Shown: one piece after another, positions 35,172 to 43,991 of the stretch
How positions within the stretch are numbered: position 1 is the first letter of the stretch
How the letters are laid out: every line of letters begins with the position of its first letter
Assembly (NCBI GenBank): GCA_910575155.1
Contig: CAJTDX010000009.1
Coordinates: forward strand, 1 to 64,000
DNA length: 64,000 bases
Source of the DNA: Lachnospiraceae bacterium
Lineage (GTDB): Bacteria; Bacillota; Clostridia; Lachnospirales; Lachnospiraceae
Reading direction: 5' to 3'
The notes under the pieces: generated by a model
What the model was told of the DNA's origin: nothing
The model's input: the letters and a program-made list of their open reading frames with translations, nothing else
The model's database searches: none
Position numbers and translations under genes: made by a program

Positions 35172-36794
35172 TTATTCTGTCCGGGAACCGCCGTTTAACA
35201 CTTTAATCAAAGCCAGCACGCCAAGCATCAGTACAATTCCTATGGGAAGAGCAATCCAGGCGGTCTGCACAAATCCGGCGATAATATATGTGACAAAAGA
35301 AACCGCCGCCGCAGTAACGGCATAGGGAAGCTGTGTGGAAACATGATTGACATGATTGCACTGTGCTCCGGCAGACGCCATAATCGTAGTGTCTGAGATC
35401 GGAGAGCAGTGGTCGCCGCATACTGCGCCCGCCATACAGGCAGAAATTGACATGATCATCATGTTTTCATCTTTTCCGGAAAATACGGCAACCACGATGG
35501 GAATCAGGATACCGAACGTGCCCCAGGAGGTTCCGGTTGCAAAGGCCAGGAAACATCCCACCAGGAAAATGATTGCCGGAAGAAGTCTCACCAGTCCTGT
35601 GGCGCTGGCTTTCATAGCCTCTTCCACAAAGTCGGCGGCCCCAAGACTGTCTGTCATTGCCTTTAAGGTCCAGGCGAGCGTGAGAATTAAGATTGCCGGA
35701 ACCATTGCCTTAAAGCCTTCCGGAATACATGCCATAGATTCATTGAATCTCAGCACTTTTCTGACGGCATAGAAGATAATGGTAATGATAAATGCAAAGA
35801 AACTTCCCAGTACCAGTCCTACGGAAGCGTCGCTTGCAGAGAAGGCTTCTACAAAACCTGCCCCGCTGAAGAATTCGCCTGTGTAGATCATGCCGATTAC
35901 ACAGCAGATAATCAGCACAATGATCGGAAAGACCAGATCAATGACGTTGCCTTTGGTATTTCCCGTTTCATCTTTGGCATTCGCATAAGGCCGTTCCGGC
36001 GTGGTAAACAAATCTCCTTTTACCGCATTTTTTTCATGCTGTTTCATAGGGCCGAATTCCACTTTCATCAGCAGCATGCCCACCATCATGACAATGGTAA
36101 GAAGCGCATAAAAATTATAGGGAATGGCGCGGACAAAGATGGACAGTCCGTCTTCGCCTTCCACAAATCCGGTGACAGCCGCCGCCCAGGAAGAAATGGG
36201 AGCAATGATGCAGACCGGGGCGGCAGTAGCGTCAATCAGATAGGATAATTTGGCGCGGGAGACGTTGTGTTTATCAGTAACCGGGCGCATCACGCTTCCA
36301 ACGGTAAGGCAGTTGAAATAGTCGTCAATAAAAATCAGTACGCCCAGCAGAATTGTGGCAAGCTGCGCGCCCATGCGGCTTTTGATATGTGTGCTTGCCC
36401 AGCGTCCAAATGCCGCCGAGCCTCCGGCCTGGTTCATCATGCAGACCATAATTCCAAGAATCACCAGAAAGACAAGAATTCCTACGTTGTAGCTGTCGGA
36501 CAGTACGCCGATAATTCCGTCCTGGAAGACATGGGTAATGGTCTTTTCAAAGGTAAAACCGGAGTAAAACAAGCCGCCGATTAATATACCGATGAACAGG
36601 GAACTGTATACTTCTTTGGTAATCAGTGCAAGTAAAATTGCCACAATCGGCGGGATCAACGCCCAGAACGTCGCGTACATGGCGGGTACATATTCTTCGG
36701 TCTGTTCTGCTGCGAATGCAAGCATGGGGCTGCAAATCAGCAGCAGCAGAACTGCCGGCGCCGCCAGCAGCCATCTGTGATGTAATTTTTTCAT
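35172..36794 (-). CDS. nhaC: NhaC-family Na+/H+ antiporter
   Basis: Polytopic membrane protein of 540 residues with about twelve hydrophobic segments and a signal-peptide-like N-terminus (MKKLHHRWLLAAPAVLLLLI, ending AFA). Conserved NhaC blocks include IFIDDYFNCLTVGSVMRPVTD (about 156-176) and GDHCSPISDTTIMASAGAQC near residue 464, with Asp residues likely used in ion exchange. Members exchange Na+ for H+ or carry organic acids. The cleavable-looking N-terminus is uncommon for this family and may mean that the first helix acts as a signal. A terminator on each side suggests a single-gene transcript. Confidence 0.9.
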   Translation of the reverse strand: MKKLHHRWLLAAPAVLLLLICSPMLAFAAEQTEEYVPAMYATFWALIPPIVAILLALITKEVYSSLFIGILIGGLFYSGFTFEKTITHVFQDGIIGVLSDSYNVGILVFLVILGIMVCMMNQAGGSAAFGRWASTHIKSRMGAQLATILLGVLIFIDDYFNCLTVGSVMRPVTDKHNVSRAKLSYLIDATAAPVCIIAPISSWAAAVTGFVEGEDGLSIFVRAIPYNFYALLTIVMMVGMLLMKVEFGPMKQHEKNAVKGDLFTTPERPYANAKDETGNTKGNVIDLVFPIIVLIICCVIGMIYTGEFFSGAGFVEAFSASDASVGLVLGSFFAFIITIIFYAVRKVLRFNESMACIPEGFKAMVPAILILTLAWTLKAMTDSLGAADFVEEAMKASATGLVRLLPAIIFLVGCFLAFATGTSWGTFGILIPIVVAVFSGKDENMMIMSISACMAGAVCGDHCSPISDTTIMASAGAQCNHVNHVSTQLPYAVTAAAVSFVTYIIAGFVQTAWIALPIGIVLMLGVLALIKVLNGGSRTE

Positions 36795-36812
36795 GAAAAT
36801 GTTCTCCTTTGT

Positions 36813-36854
36813 AAAAAACTGCCTCTTTACAGCTTAGCTTGTGAAGGAGGCAGT
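36813..36854 (-). terminator. Terminator after the OPT-PqqD operon
   Basis: ACTGCCTC (36818-36825) pairs with GAGGCAGT (36847-36854). On the minus strand the stem is followed by TTTTTT. It lies between pqqD-like and nhaC genes, so the two are probably separate transcripts. Confidence 0.75.
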
Positions 36855-36867
36855 CTTAATTGAATCA

Positions 36868-37215
36868 TTATTTTTGCTTAACGTATCCTATGAATTTATT
36901 CTGATACAAAATCTGTATATATTTTACAAGCCGTGGAACTACAGGCTCTGCTTTTTCACCGAATTGCGCGGACACAAGCTTTGAGATTTCAAATACATTG
37001 CGTTTGCCGTCCATCTGCTGCCAGACATAGCTTCCGTATTCATCCAGGGTAATATGGCTGATACGGGGACGTTTAAAAAACTTCTGTGCAATCCAGTTGT
37101 AAAACCCTTTGTTCACCATATGAACGGTGACCGTTCCTTTCCGGTCTGCATCCCAGGTATAACAGGGATTGCAGACCGGGATAAAATCCATAAAATTTTT
37201 CTTTGTTCTGCCCAC
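36868..37215 (-). CDS. PqqD-family peptide-chaperone-like protein
   Basis: Small protein of 115 residues. The C-terminal 70 residues follow the PqqD/RRE winged-helix pattern: LDEYGSYVWQQMDGKRNVFEISKLVSAQFGE then VPRLVKYIQILYQNKFIGYV. The N-terminal third (FIPVCNPCYTWDADRKGTVTVHMVNKG) is specific to this subgroup and has two Cys. PqqD-like domains bind leader peptides for radical-SAM or other RiPP enzymes. No such enzyme or precursor is visible here. It lies 17 bp after the OPT oligopeptide transporter gene in the same direction, so a role in handling a transported peptide is possible. This is inference from order. Confidence 0.75.
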   Translation of the reverse strand: MGRTKKNFMDFIPVCNPCYTWDADRKGTVTVHMVNKGFYNWIAQKFFKRPRISHITLDEYGSYVWQQMDGKRNVFEISKLVSAQFGEKAEPVVPRLVKYIQILYQNKFIGYVKQK

Positions 37216-37232
37216 GGATTCTCCTTTAAATC

Positions 37233-39173
37233 TTATGCTTTTTTCTTCTTACGAAAACAGAAGGACCAAAGAGAAAGGGTCAGCAGTCCGAAGGCAACCA
37301 GACCAATGATATTTCCCACGTTCGCATCTGCAAGGGCCGGTATCATGTTCGGCAGGAATTCACCTACCATAGTTCCTACATTGGAATCCTCGCCAACCGG
37401 GATAATTGCCAGGATGGCTAAAAAGATTCCCACAAGTCCTTCTCCTGCAATCAGGCCGGAAGAATATAAAATACCGTTGGAATCAGCGTCTTTTTTATCT
37501 TTTTCGCTGAGACTTCTTTTCTTCTCAATAATCCATTTGACAACGCCGCCAACCATCATTGGAGTACTCAGATGGATGGGGAGGTACAGACCAATGGCAA
37601 ATGGAAGAACCGGAATGCCCAGGATTTCCACGATAATTGCAATAAATGCGCCGATGCCTACCAGGGTCCAGGGAAGATTTCCGCCCATAACGCCCTCTAC
37701 AATCATTTTCATCAGTGTTGCCTGCGGAGCGGGAAGGTTTGTGGAACCATAGCCCCATGCAAGATGCAGCAGGTATAATACGCCGCCGATGGCAAGCGAG
37801 GAGGCTAAGACGCCGATTAACTCGCCAATCTGCTGTCTTTTGGGAGTTGCGCCCAAAATATATCCGGTCTTTAAGTCCTGTGAGGTATCGCCTGCGATAG
37901 CAGCTACGATACAGATCACGCCGCCGATCGCGATGGCTGCGGTCATGCCCGCCTGTCCGGTGGAGCCGGTTGCTTTCAAAGCAATGGTGGCAACCAGAAG
38001 CGTAGCGATGGTCATACCGGAAACCGGGTTGTTGCTGCTTCCAACCAGACCTACCATACGGGAGGAAACGGTTGCGAAGAAGAAACCAAATATTACAATC
38101 AGGAATGCGCCGAATAAATTGATGGGGATTACCGGAACAATCCAGATGGCAAGCACCAGAACAGCAATACCGCCCAGGATAAACTTGATATTCAGATCCT
38201 GATTGGTACGTTCGTCAGAGGCGACGCCTTTTCCAAAGCCTTTTAACGCGTCGCGGAACGTTCTGATAATCAGAGGCAGAGACTTAATAAGGCTTAAGAC
38301 TCCGCCGCAGGCAACGGCGCCTGCGCCGATATATTTGATGTAATTGGTCCAGATGGCGTAGGAACCGCCGTCTGCGTATAATTCTGCAATGCTGACGTCG
38401 GCCGGGAACAATACAATGTCCGGTCCGAATAATACGATCAATGGCATCAGTACGAACCAGCCCAGAATACCGCCGCAGAACAGATAGGAAGAAATCTTCG
38501 GTCCGCAGATATATCCAACGCCCAGCAGGGCAGGAAGCACGTCCATACCAACGCCGGAACCTTTGTAAGCCGGGATTTCATAATGTACTTCACTGGGGAA
38601 TACTTTCAAACCGTCAGTGATAAATTTATAAGCCGCCGCAATGCCAAGACCTGCAAATACAGTAGAAGCCTTATCGCCGCCTTCTTCGCCGGCCATCAGT
38701 ACTTCCGCGCATGCCTTGCCTTCCGGATAGGGAAGAACGCCGTGTTCCTGTACGATCAATGCTTTTCTTAAGGGAACCATAAACAGGATTCCAAGCGCGC
38801 CGCCGATAAATGCGATTACGGCGATCTCCACCAGAGAAGGAGCGGAAGTGCCCCATTCGCTTGCCCACAGGAATAATGCAGGCAAAGTGAAAATTGCGCC
38901 TGCCGCTACAGATTCACCCGCGGAACCGATGGTCTGCACCATATTGTTCTCAAGGATGGAATCTTTTTTTAAAATTTTACGGATAATACCCATTGAGATA
39001 ACTGCCGCCGGAATGGATGCAGATACCGTCATCCCCACACGGAGGCCCAGGTATGCGTTTGCTCCGCCGAACACGATTGCCAGAATGATTCCAAGAATTA
39101 TGGAAGTTGCAGTGAATTCCGGAAGTGTCTTATTGGCTGGAACAAAAGGTTTGAAATCTTTGTTCTCATTCAT
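37233..39173 (-). CDS. OPT-family oligopeptide transporter
   Basis: Membrane protein of 646 residues with about fifteen hydrophobic segments, matching the OPT family that moves oligopeptides or metal-chelate complexes with protons. Recognisable blocks are NAYLGLRVGMTVSASIPAAVISM near the start, PYPEGKACAEVLMAGEEGG (about 151-169) and GDTSQDLKTGYILGATPKRQQIGELIG near residue 431. It is preceded by GGAGAGTAAATTCAA and a TGGACA/TAAAAT promoter, and is followed closely by a PqqD-like gene. Substrate cannot be read from sequence. Confidence 0.92.
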   Translation of the reverse strand: MNENKDFKPFVPANKTLPEFTATSIILGIILAIVFGGANAYLGLRVGMTVSASIPAAVISMGIIRKILKKDSILENNMVQTIGSAGESVAAGAIFTLPALFLWASEWGTSAPSLVEIAVIAFIGGALGILFMVPLRKALIVQEHGVLPYPEGKACAEVLMAGEEGGDKASTVFAGLGIAAAYKFITDGLKVFPSEVHYEIPAYKGSGVGMDVLPALLGVGYICGPKISSYLFCGGILGWFVLMPLIVLFGPDIVLFPADVSIAELYADGGSYAIWTNYIKYIGAGAVACGGVLSLIKSLPLIIRTFRDALKGFGKGVASDERTNQDLNIKFILGGIAVLVLAIWIVPVIPINLFGAFLIVIFGFFFATVSSRMVGLVGSSNNPVSGMTIATLLVATIALKATGSTGQAGMTAAIAIGGVICIVAAIAGDTSQDLKTGYILGATPKRQQIGELIGVLASSLAIGGVLYLLHLAWGYGSTNLPAPQATLMKMIVEGVMGGNLPWTLVGIGAFIAIIVEILGIPVLPFAIGLYLPIHLSTPMMVGGVVKWIIEKKRSLSEKDKKDADSNGILYSSGLIAGEGLVGIFLAILAIIPVGEDSNVGTMVGEFLPNMIPALADANVGNIIGLVAFGLLTLSLWSFCFRKKKKA

Positions 39174-39205
39174 TTGAATTTACTCTCCTTTGTTTTATTT
39201 TTTAC

Positions 39206-39234
39206 ATTTTAACAAGTTTTTAACATTTTGTCCA
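39206..39234 (-). promoter_or_regulatory. Promoter of the OPT-PqqD operon
   Basis: Minus-strand TGGACA (39229-39234) and TAAAAT (39206-39211) separated by 17 bp, about 33 bp before the OPT start. Two GTTAAAA repeats lie within and beside it. Confidence 0.6.
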
Positions 39235-39323
39235 CTTTATTTGAAATTTAGTTTTGCTTTTTGTCAGAAAATGCCAAAGAAGATTCTGGCATCATTACGG
39301 ATCCGGGCGCAAGTAAATTTTTC

Positions 39324-39352
39324 TTGACATTTAAATCTTACTAGTGTAGTAT
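39324..39352 (+). promoter_or_regulatory. Promoter of the PBP/carboxypeptidase operon
   Basis: TTGACA (39324-39329) and TAGTAT (39347-39352) with a 17-bp spacer. An operator-like dyad covers the spacer and -10 box. The untranslated leader to the start codon at 39461 is about 100 nt. Confidence 0.75.
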
Positions 39353-39354
39353 TT
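39333..39354. promoter_or_regulatory. BlaI-like operator site 1
   Basis: AAATCTTAC-TAGT-GTAGTATTT, an imperfect dyad (AAAT..TAC....GTA..ATTT) over the -10 region of the PBP promoter. The left arm is identical to a second site exactly 100 bp downstream and to a site before blaI at 54770. Confidence 0.65.
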
Positions 39355-39432
39355 AAGACGAAATACAGATCTTACTCTGGCGGTTCGTATGCGTCATTCT
39401 CTAAACGCCGGGGTAATTTATTTTTTAACATG

Positions 39433-39453
39433 AAATCTTACATAAGTAATATT
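39433..39453. promoter_or_regulatory. BlaI-like operator site 2
   Basis: AAATCTTAC-ATAA-GTAATATT, containing the dyad TTAC-N4-GTAA, placed just before the PBP start codon. It shares the nine-base left arm with site 1 and the blaI site. Confidence 0.65.
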
Positions 39454-39460
39454 AATTGCA

Positions 39461-42415
39461 ATGTCTGAAAGGCAGCTGTGCGGTTATTCAGAAAGGATGG
39501 ATAAAAGAGTGTTTTTGTCAGACAGAAACGAAGGAACCGGGAGCGGCCGGACGGGGGCGGCGGACGGCGTTAAAAAAAATCGGGACGCAAGGCTTTTTAT
39601 ATTGATGGCCGTTTTTGTAGGTCTCTTTTTTATACTGCTGTATCATTTGTGGAAGCTGCAGATTGTAAACGGACAGAAATATGCGGAAAATTATCAGTTA
39701 AAAATTACCAGAACGGTGAGAGATCCCAGTACCAGAGGTATCATATATGATTGTAACGGAGAGGTTCTGGCGTATAACGAGATGGTTTACACGGTTACGA
39801 TGACAGATGACGGCGTCTATGCGTCAAACCGGGAACGGCAGTTATCATTAAACAGTATTGTTTATCATGTGATTAAAAAGTTAGAGGAAAATCATGACAG
39901 CGTGAGTCATGAACTGAAAATAGAAATTGGCGCGGACGGCAATTTTCAGTATTCTGTATCGGGACAGGAGTTAAAAAGATTTCAGGCCGATGTTTTTGGA
40001 ACAGCCGATCCCGGAGAAATGACGCCGGAAGAAGACGCCATGAGCGCAGAGGAGATGATTCAATTTCTTGCAGATGACCGGAAGTTTTCAATTTATGGGG
40101 AAGGAAAAAAAGATTACACCAAAGAGGAGCTGCAGGCATACGGCCTGCCGGAGCATTATTCCGGGGAAGAACTTTTGAAAATGGTGGGAATCCGCTATAT
40201 GTTGTCCTTAAACTCCTATAAAAAATATATGCCAATTGTGTTGGCAAGGAATGTGTCAGAACAGACGATTGCTTACATATTTGAGAATCAGACGGCTTTG
40301 CCGGGGATTGGCGTTGGAGAAGAGTGGGACAGGGTGTATGATGGCGGCGAGGCGTTCTCGCATATTCTTGGGTATACGGGGAAAATTTCACCGGAGGAAC
40401 TGGAAGCGTACGCAGATTCAGAGCGCAATTATACATCCGATTCCGTGGTTGGGAAAGCGGGAATGGAACAGTATTTAGAAGAACATCTGCAGGGAAGAGA
40501 CGGAGAACGCCAGATTATGGTAAATAATGTGGGAAAAATGATTGGGGAGGCTCAGATGATCCGGGAAGCCGTAAGCGGCAGGGACGTATATCTTTCCATT
40601 GATAAGAATTTGCAGATTGCCGTGTACAGGATCTTAGAGCAGAGCCTGGCCGGGATTTTAGCCGGAAACCTGATTCCGGATAAAGAATTTGACAAGTCCG
40701 GGATCTCTGATACATCCGATATCCGCATTCCAATTTATGATGTTTATCAGGCCCTGATTGATAATGAGGTGATTTCAATTGCAGATACGTATCGTACAGG
40801 GGCGACGGAGCCTGAGGAGAATATAGCAAAGGCATTGGAGGAAAAATGGGAAGAGACAAACAGGAATTTAAAAACAGAGTTACTGGAACACGACGTGGAT
40901 TTTGGCCAGTTGTCCAGAGAAATGCAGGAATACATTTTATATATTGTAAACGATCTGGGCATTTTTGATGAGGATGCCATAGATAAAGAGGATGAGGTGT
41001 ATAAAAACTGGAATAATAAAACAGGAGTCAGTACAAGGGAATTTTTTCTTCATGGAATAGAGAAGGGCTGGCTGTCATCCGGGGTTCTGGAAGTGCAGGA
41101 GGGATATTTTACATCAGAGGAAACGTATGTCATGCTGGCGGAAACAATAGGGCAGAAGTTAAAACAGGACAGTGAATTTAAAAAGCTGCTGTTCAGATGG
41201 CTGCTGTTCCAGGATAAAATTACGGGAAGGGATGTATGCAGACTGTTGTACGACCAGCAGGTCTTAGCGGATACGGATGGCGATTATGAAAGATTAATGA
41301 CTGGCGAGATGGATTCCTTTACCTTTATGAAAAAGAAGATCGAGCATTTGCAGATCACTCCCGCGCAGCTTGCGTTGGATCCCTGTTCCGCATCGGCGGT
41401 AGCAGTGCAGCCGGAAAACGGAAGGGTACTGGCGCTGGTATCTTATCCGGGGTATGATAACAGCCGTCTTGCAAATCAGATGGATTCGGCTTATTACAAC
41501 CAGCTTTTGAAAGATAAGTCGCTGCCGTTATATAACAGGGCGACGCAGCAGCTTACGGCTCCCGGTTCCACGTTTAAGCCGGTTACAATTGCAGCGGGAC
41601 TGCAGGAAGGGATTATCCGTTCAGATACGCCTGTATTCTGCGACGGCGTATTTGATAAAGTTGAACCCAGCCTGAAATGCTGGAAACATTCAGGGCACGG
41701 CAATGTAGCGGGAGCTTCCACGGCGCTGCAGTTTTCATGTAACGATTACATGTGTGAAATAGCATACCAGATGGGAACAAAGATGGGAACGGAATATACA
41801 GACAGCGCATCTTTGCAGCGGCTGCAGGAATATGCAGAATTATTTTGTCTGAATCAGAAGTCGGGGATAGAGATTGCGGAGTCTGAACCTCATGTAACAG
41901 ACGCGTATGGAATTCCTTCGGCAATTGGCCAGGGAACGCATAACTATGCGACTGTGCAGTTAGCCAGATATGCGGGGGCCATTGCTTCTAAGGGAAATGC
42001 ATATGCGCTCTCTTTAATCAAAGGCGTAGCAGACGCAGAGGGTGTGTTTTCAGAACATAAAACCGTATTGGCGGACAGCATAGAATTGCCGGCTTCGGTA
42101 TGGAATACGGTTCATTCGGGGATGCTGCAGTTTGCAAAGAACAACGATGTTTTGAAAGATATGAAAGTAAATGTCGCAGGTAAGACGGGGACGGCGCAGG
42201 AAGCGGAAGACAGGCCGGACCACGCGCTGTTTATCGGCTTTGCCCCCGCAGAACAGCCCGGAATCGCGGTGGCGGTCCGCATTGCAAACGGATATGGCTC
42301 ATCAAATGCCACAGCCGCCGGAAAAAGCATACTAAATTACTACTTTGGCCTGCAAAGCCAGGAGGAAATTATTACAGGTGAAGCGTCGCAGGCGCTGAAT
42401 ACCAGAAGCGACTGA
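39461..42415 (+). CDS. Class B penicillin-binding protein 2 (transpeptidase) with large insert
   Basis: Peptidoglycan D,D-transpeptidase of 984 residues. A short cytoplasmic head is followed by one membrane helix (about 46-65), a pedestal domain opening with RGIIYDCNGEVLAYNE, and the transpeptidase domain. The nucleophile is Ser703 in GSTFKP, the second motif is SCN in LQFSCNDYM, and the third is KTGTAQ with Lys908. Usual length is 600-750 residues. The excess is largely an acidic helical insert of about 220 residues (roughly 400-630) between the SIDKNLQ strand and PENGRVLALVSYPGYD. The start is uncertain, as the ATG at 39461 has no clear ribosome site and ATG 39497 or GTG 39509 are alternatives. 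The BlaI-like sites upstream suggest induction by cell-wall antibiotics. Confidence 0.9.
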   Translation: MSERQLCGYSERMDKRVFLSDRNEGTGSGRTGAADGVKKNRDARLFILMAVFVGLFFILLYHLWKLQIVNGQKYAENYQLKITRTVRDPSTRGIIYDCNGEVLAYNEMVYTVTMTDDGVYASNRERQLSLNSIVYHVIKKLEENHDSVSHELKIEIGADGNFQYSVSGQELKRFQADVFGTADPGEMTPEEDAMSAEEMIQFLADDRKFSIYGEGKKDYTKEELQAYGLPEHYSGEELLKMVGIRYMLSLNSYKKYMPIVLARNVSEQTIAYIFENQTALPGIGVGEEWDRVYDGGEAFSHILGYTGKISPEELEAYADSERNYTSDSVVGKAGMEQYLEEHLQGRDGERQIMVNNVGKMIGEAQMIREAVSGRDVYLSIDKNLQIAVYRILEQSLAGILAGNLIPDKEFDKSGISDTSDIRIPIYDVYQALIDNEVISIADTYRTGATEPEENIAKALEEKWEETNRNLKTELLEHDVDFGQLSREMQEYILYIVNDLGIFDEDAIDKEDEVYKNWNNKTGVSTREFFLHGIEKGWLSSGVLEVQEGYFTSEETYVMLAETIGQKLKQDSEFKKLLFRWLLFQDKITGRDVCRLLYDQQVLADTDGDYERLMTGEMDSFTFMKKKIEHLQITPAQLALDPCSASAVAVQPENGRVLALVSYPGYDNSRLANQMDSAYYNQLLKDKSLPLYNRATQQLTAPGSTFKPVTIAAGLQEGIIRSDTPVFCDGVFDKVEPSLKCWKHSGHGNVAGASTALQFSCNDYMCEIAYQMGTKMGTEYTDSASLQRLQEYAELFCLNQKSGIEIAESEPHVTDAYGIPSAIGQGTHNYATVQLARYAGAIASKGNAYALSLIKGVADAEGVFSEHKTVLADSIELPASVWNTVHSGMLQFAKNNDVLKDMKVNVAGKTGTAQEAEDRPDHALFIGFAPAEQPGIAVAVRIANGYGSSNATAAGKSILNYYFGLQSQEEIITGEASQALNTRSD

Positions 42416-42457
42416 TGAGAAACTTCCGGACGCCTGTTTATAGGAGGGATACCACAG

Positions 42458-43705
42458 ATGAAAGTTACAGATTATAAACATTGTTATTGGAAGAGCTTAT
42501 GTTGTTGTTTTATTTGTTTTGCCTGTATGCTGCATCCGGCGTATGCGGCAAACGTACAGGGAACGGATATGAACGCAGGTCATGAACAGCCGCCAGAGCC
42601 GGAAATTGCCGGAGAGTCAGGCATTGTGATGGAAGCATCCACAGGCGTTGTCTTGTTTGAGAAAAATATGCACGACGTGCATTATCCGGCAAGTATTACA
42701 AAAATTATGACGGCGCTTCTGGCGATTGAGAATTGTAAGATGGATGAAATTGTGACAGTGCCGCCGGAAGCAGTTTATATGGAAGATAAGGGAACGCATA
42801 TTGCCCTGGATGAAGGGGAACAATTGACCGTTGAGCAGTGTCTTTATGCAGTTATGCTGGCGTCAGCCAACGACGCGGCATATGCGCTGGCGGCGCATGT
42901 GGGCGGCACGGCTGAACATTTTATCAGTATGATGAATGACAGGGCCAAAGAACTGGGATGTTTGAATACGAACTTTACAAATCCGCATGGTCTGCCGGAT
43001 GAACAGCATCTCACCAGTGCGTATGATATGGCTCTGATTACAAGAGCGGCTCTGGAGTACGATTGGTTCCGCAGGGTATCGGGGACGTCATATTATGAAA
43101 TCCCGCCTTCGGAACATCAGAAAGATTTAATCTGCATGTATAATCATCATAAAATGATCGCGAAAAGTGAATTTTATGACGAACGGGTTTTTGCGGGAAA
43201 AAACGGGTATACAGAGGCCGCGCGGCATACTCTGGTTACGTGTGCCGGCAGAGATGATCTGGATATCATCTGCGTAATTATGAAAGCAGAAGGGACGCAG
43301 GACTATGAGGATACGGCGAAATTGCTGGAATATGGACTGGAGAATTTTTCAAAAACGAGCATAGACAAAATGAAAGAAGATCATCAAAAAATGCCGGAGC
43401 AGGAAAAAACAACCGCAGAGACGCAAGAGTCAGAGGAACTGGATCAGGAAAGAACAGCGGCACAGATGCAAGAGTCAGAAGAGCTGGATCAGGAAAGAAC
43501 AGCGGCACAGATGCAAGAGTCACAGGAGGACAGGCAGGAAAAACTGTCAAAAGAGGAGCAGACAGAGGAGTCACAGGAGAGCAAGACGCCGCCGGAACAG
43601 CGTAAAAAAGATGATTACCTGAGGTATATCCTGTTTGGAGGGATTATTGCTGCAGCGGCGGCAGGCTGTCTGCTGCTGAAACAGAAATATCAAAACAGAG
43701 ATTAA
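42458..43705 (+). CDS. D-alanyl-D-alanine carboxypeptidase (class A/DacF type)
   Basis: Secreted, membrane-anchored D,D-carboxypeptidase of 415 residues that trims the terminal D-Ala of peptidoglycan stem peptides. The signal peptide ends near AYA (residue 30). The catalytic motif SITK lies near residue 79, SAN near residue 138, and KNG (in AGKNGYT) takes the place of the usual KTG. A Glu/Gln-rich linker (about 310-380) holds two exact-length copies of a 15-residue repeat. A C-terminal helix (LFGGIIAAAAAGCLLL) with basic tail anchors it. It lies 42 bp after the PBP gene with a GGAGGG ribosome site, forming a two-gene operon. Confidence 0.93.
   Translation: MKVTDYKHCYWKSLCCCFICFACMLHPAYAANVQGTDMNAGHEQPPEPEIAGESGIVMEASTGVVLFEKNMHDVHYPASITKIMTALLAIENCKMDEIVTVPPEAVYMEDKGTHIALDEGEQLTVEQCLYAVMLASANDAAYALAAHVGGTAEHFISMMNDRAKELGCLNTNFTNPHGLPDEQHLTSAYDMALITRAALEYDWFRRVSGTSYYEIPPSEHQKDLICMYNHHKMIAKSEFYDERVFAGKNGYTEAARHTLVTCAGRDDLDIICVIMKAEGTQDYEDTAKLLEYGLENFSKTSIDKMKEDHQKMPEQEKTTAETQESEELDQERTAAQMQESEELDQERTAAQMQESQEDRQEKLSKEEQTEESQESKTPPEQRKKDDYLRYILFGGIIAAAAAGCLLLKQKYQNRD
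43426..43515 (+). repeat. Two tandem 45-bp coding repeats in the carboxypeptidase linker
   Basis: Copies at 43426-43470 and 43471-43515 differ by two bases and encode ESEELDQERTAAQMQ twice, followed by a partial third copy. The in-frame unit lengthens the flexible linker and is likely to vary between strains. Confidence 0.92.
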
Positions 43706-43879
43706 TGTTATAAAGGCGGCCGCAGCGGCGCGTCAAAGCGTGCAACCCCCTCAGAATTGAGGGGTCATGGGAATGGAAGCACACCAGTTTATAAGATGCT
43801 TGGCCTGAGGGCAGAGGGTTACAGGGAAATATAGAAAAAGCCCCAACAGCATATTCCATTGGAACTTTTTCTTACTAAA
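43706..43879. other. Intergenic region with hairpin
   Basis: Contains the 7-bp hairpin CCCCTCA-GAAT-TGAGGGG (about 43746-43763) without a T tract after it, and a GC-rich GGCGGCCGC stretch. No gene was recognised. Confidence 0.45.
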
Positions 43880-43966
43880 TTATGTTACAATCTTTGCGTT
43901 TCTTCCCTGCCCTTTGTGCTTGAACAACTTCTGACAGGCGGACAGATTCGCCATAATTTGTTTCTT
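43880..43966 (-). pseudogene. Relic of the C-terminus of a BspA-like LRR protein
   Basis: On the minus strand this encodes NLSACQKLFKHKGQGRNAKIV then a stop. It lines up with the last residues of the intact LRR protein at 45983 (KLSAYKKLFKNKGQSRKVKIV). No upstream part of a gene remains, because the next gene on that strand ends at 43992. It is therefore a leftover 3' end of a paralogue, probably replaced by the repeat protein gene. Confidence 0.7.
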
Positions 43967-43991
43967 CATTTTCCTGTTTTCTTCTCCGCTT

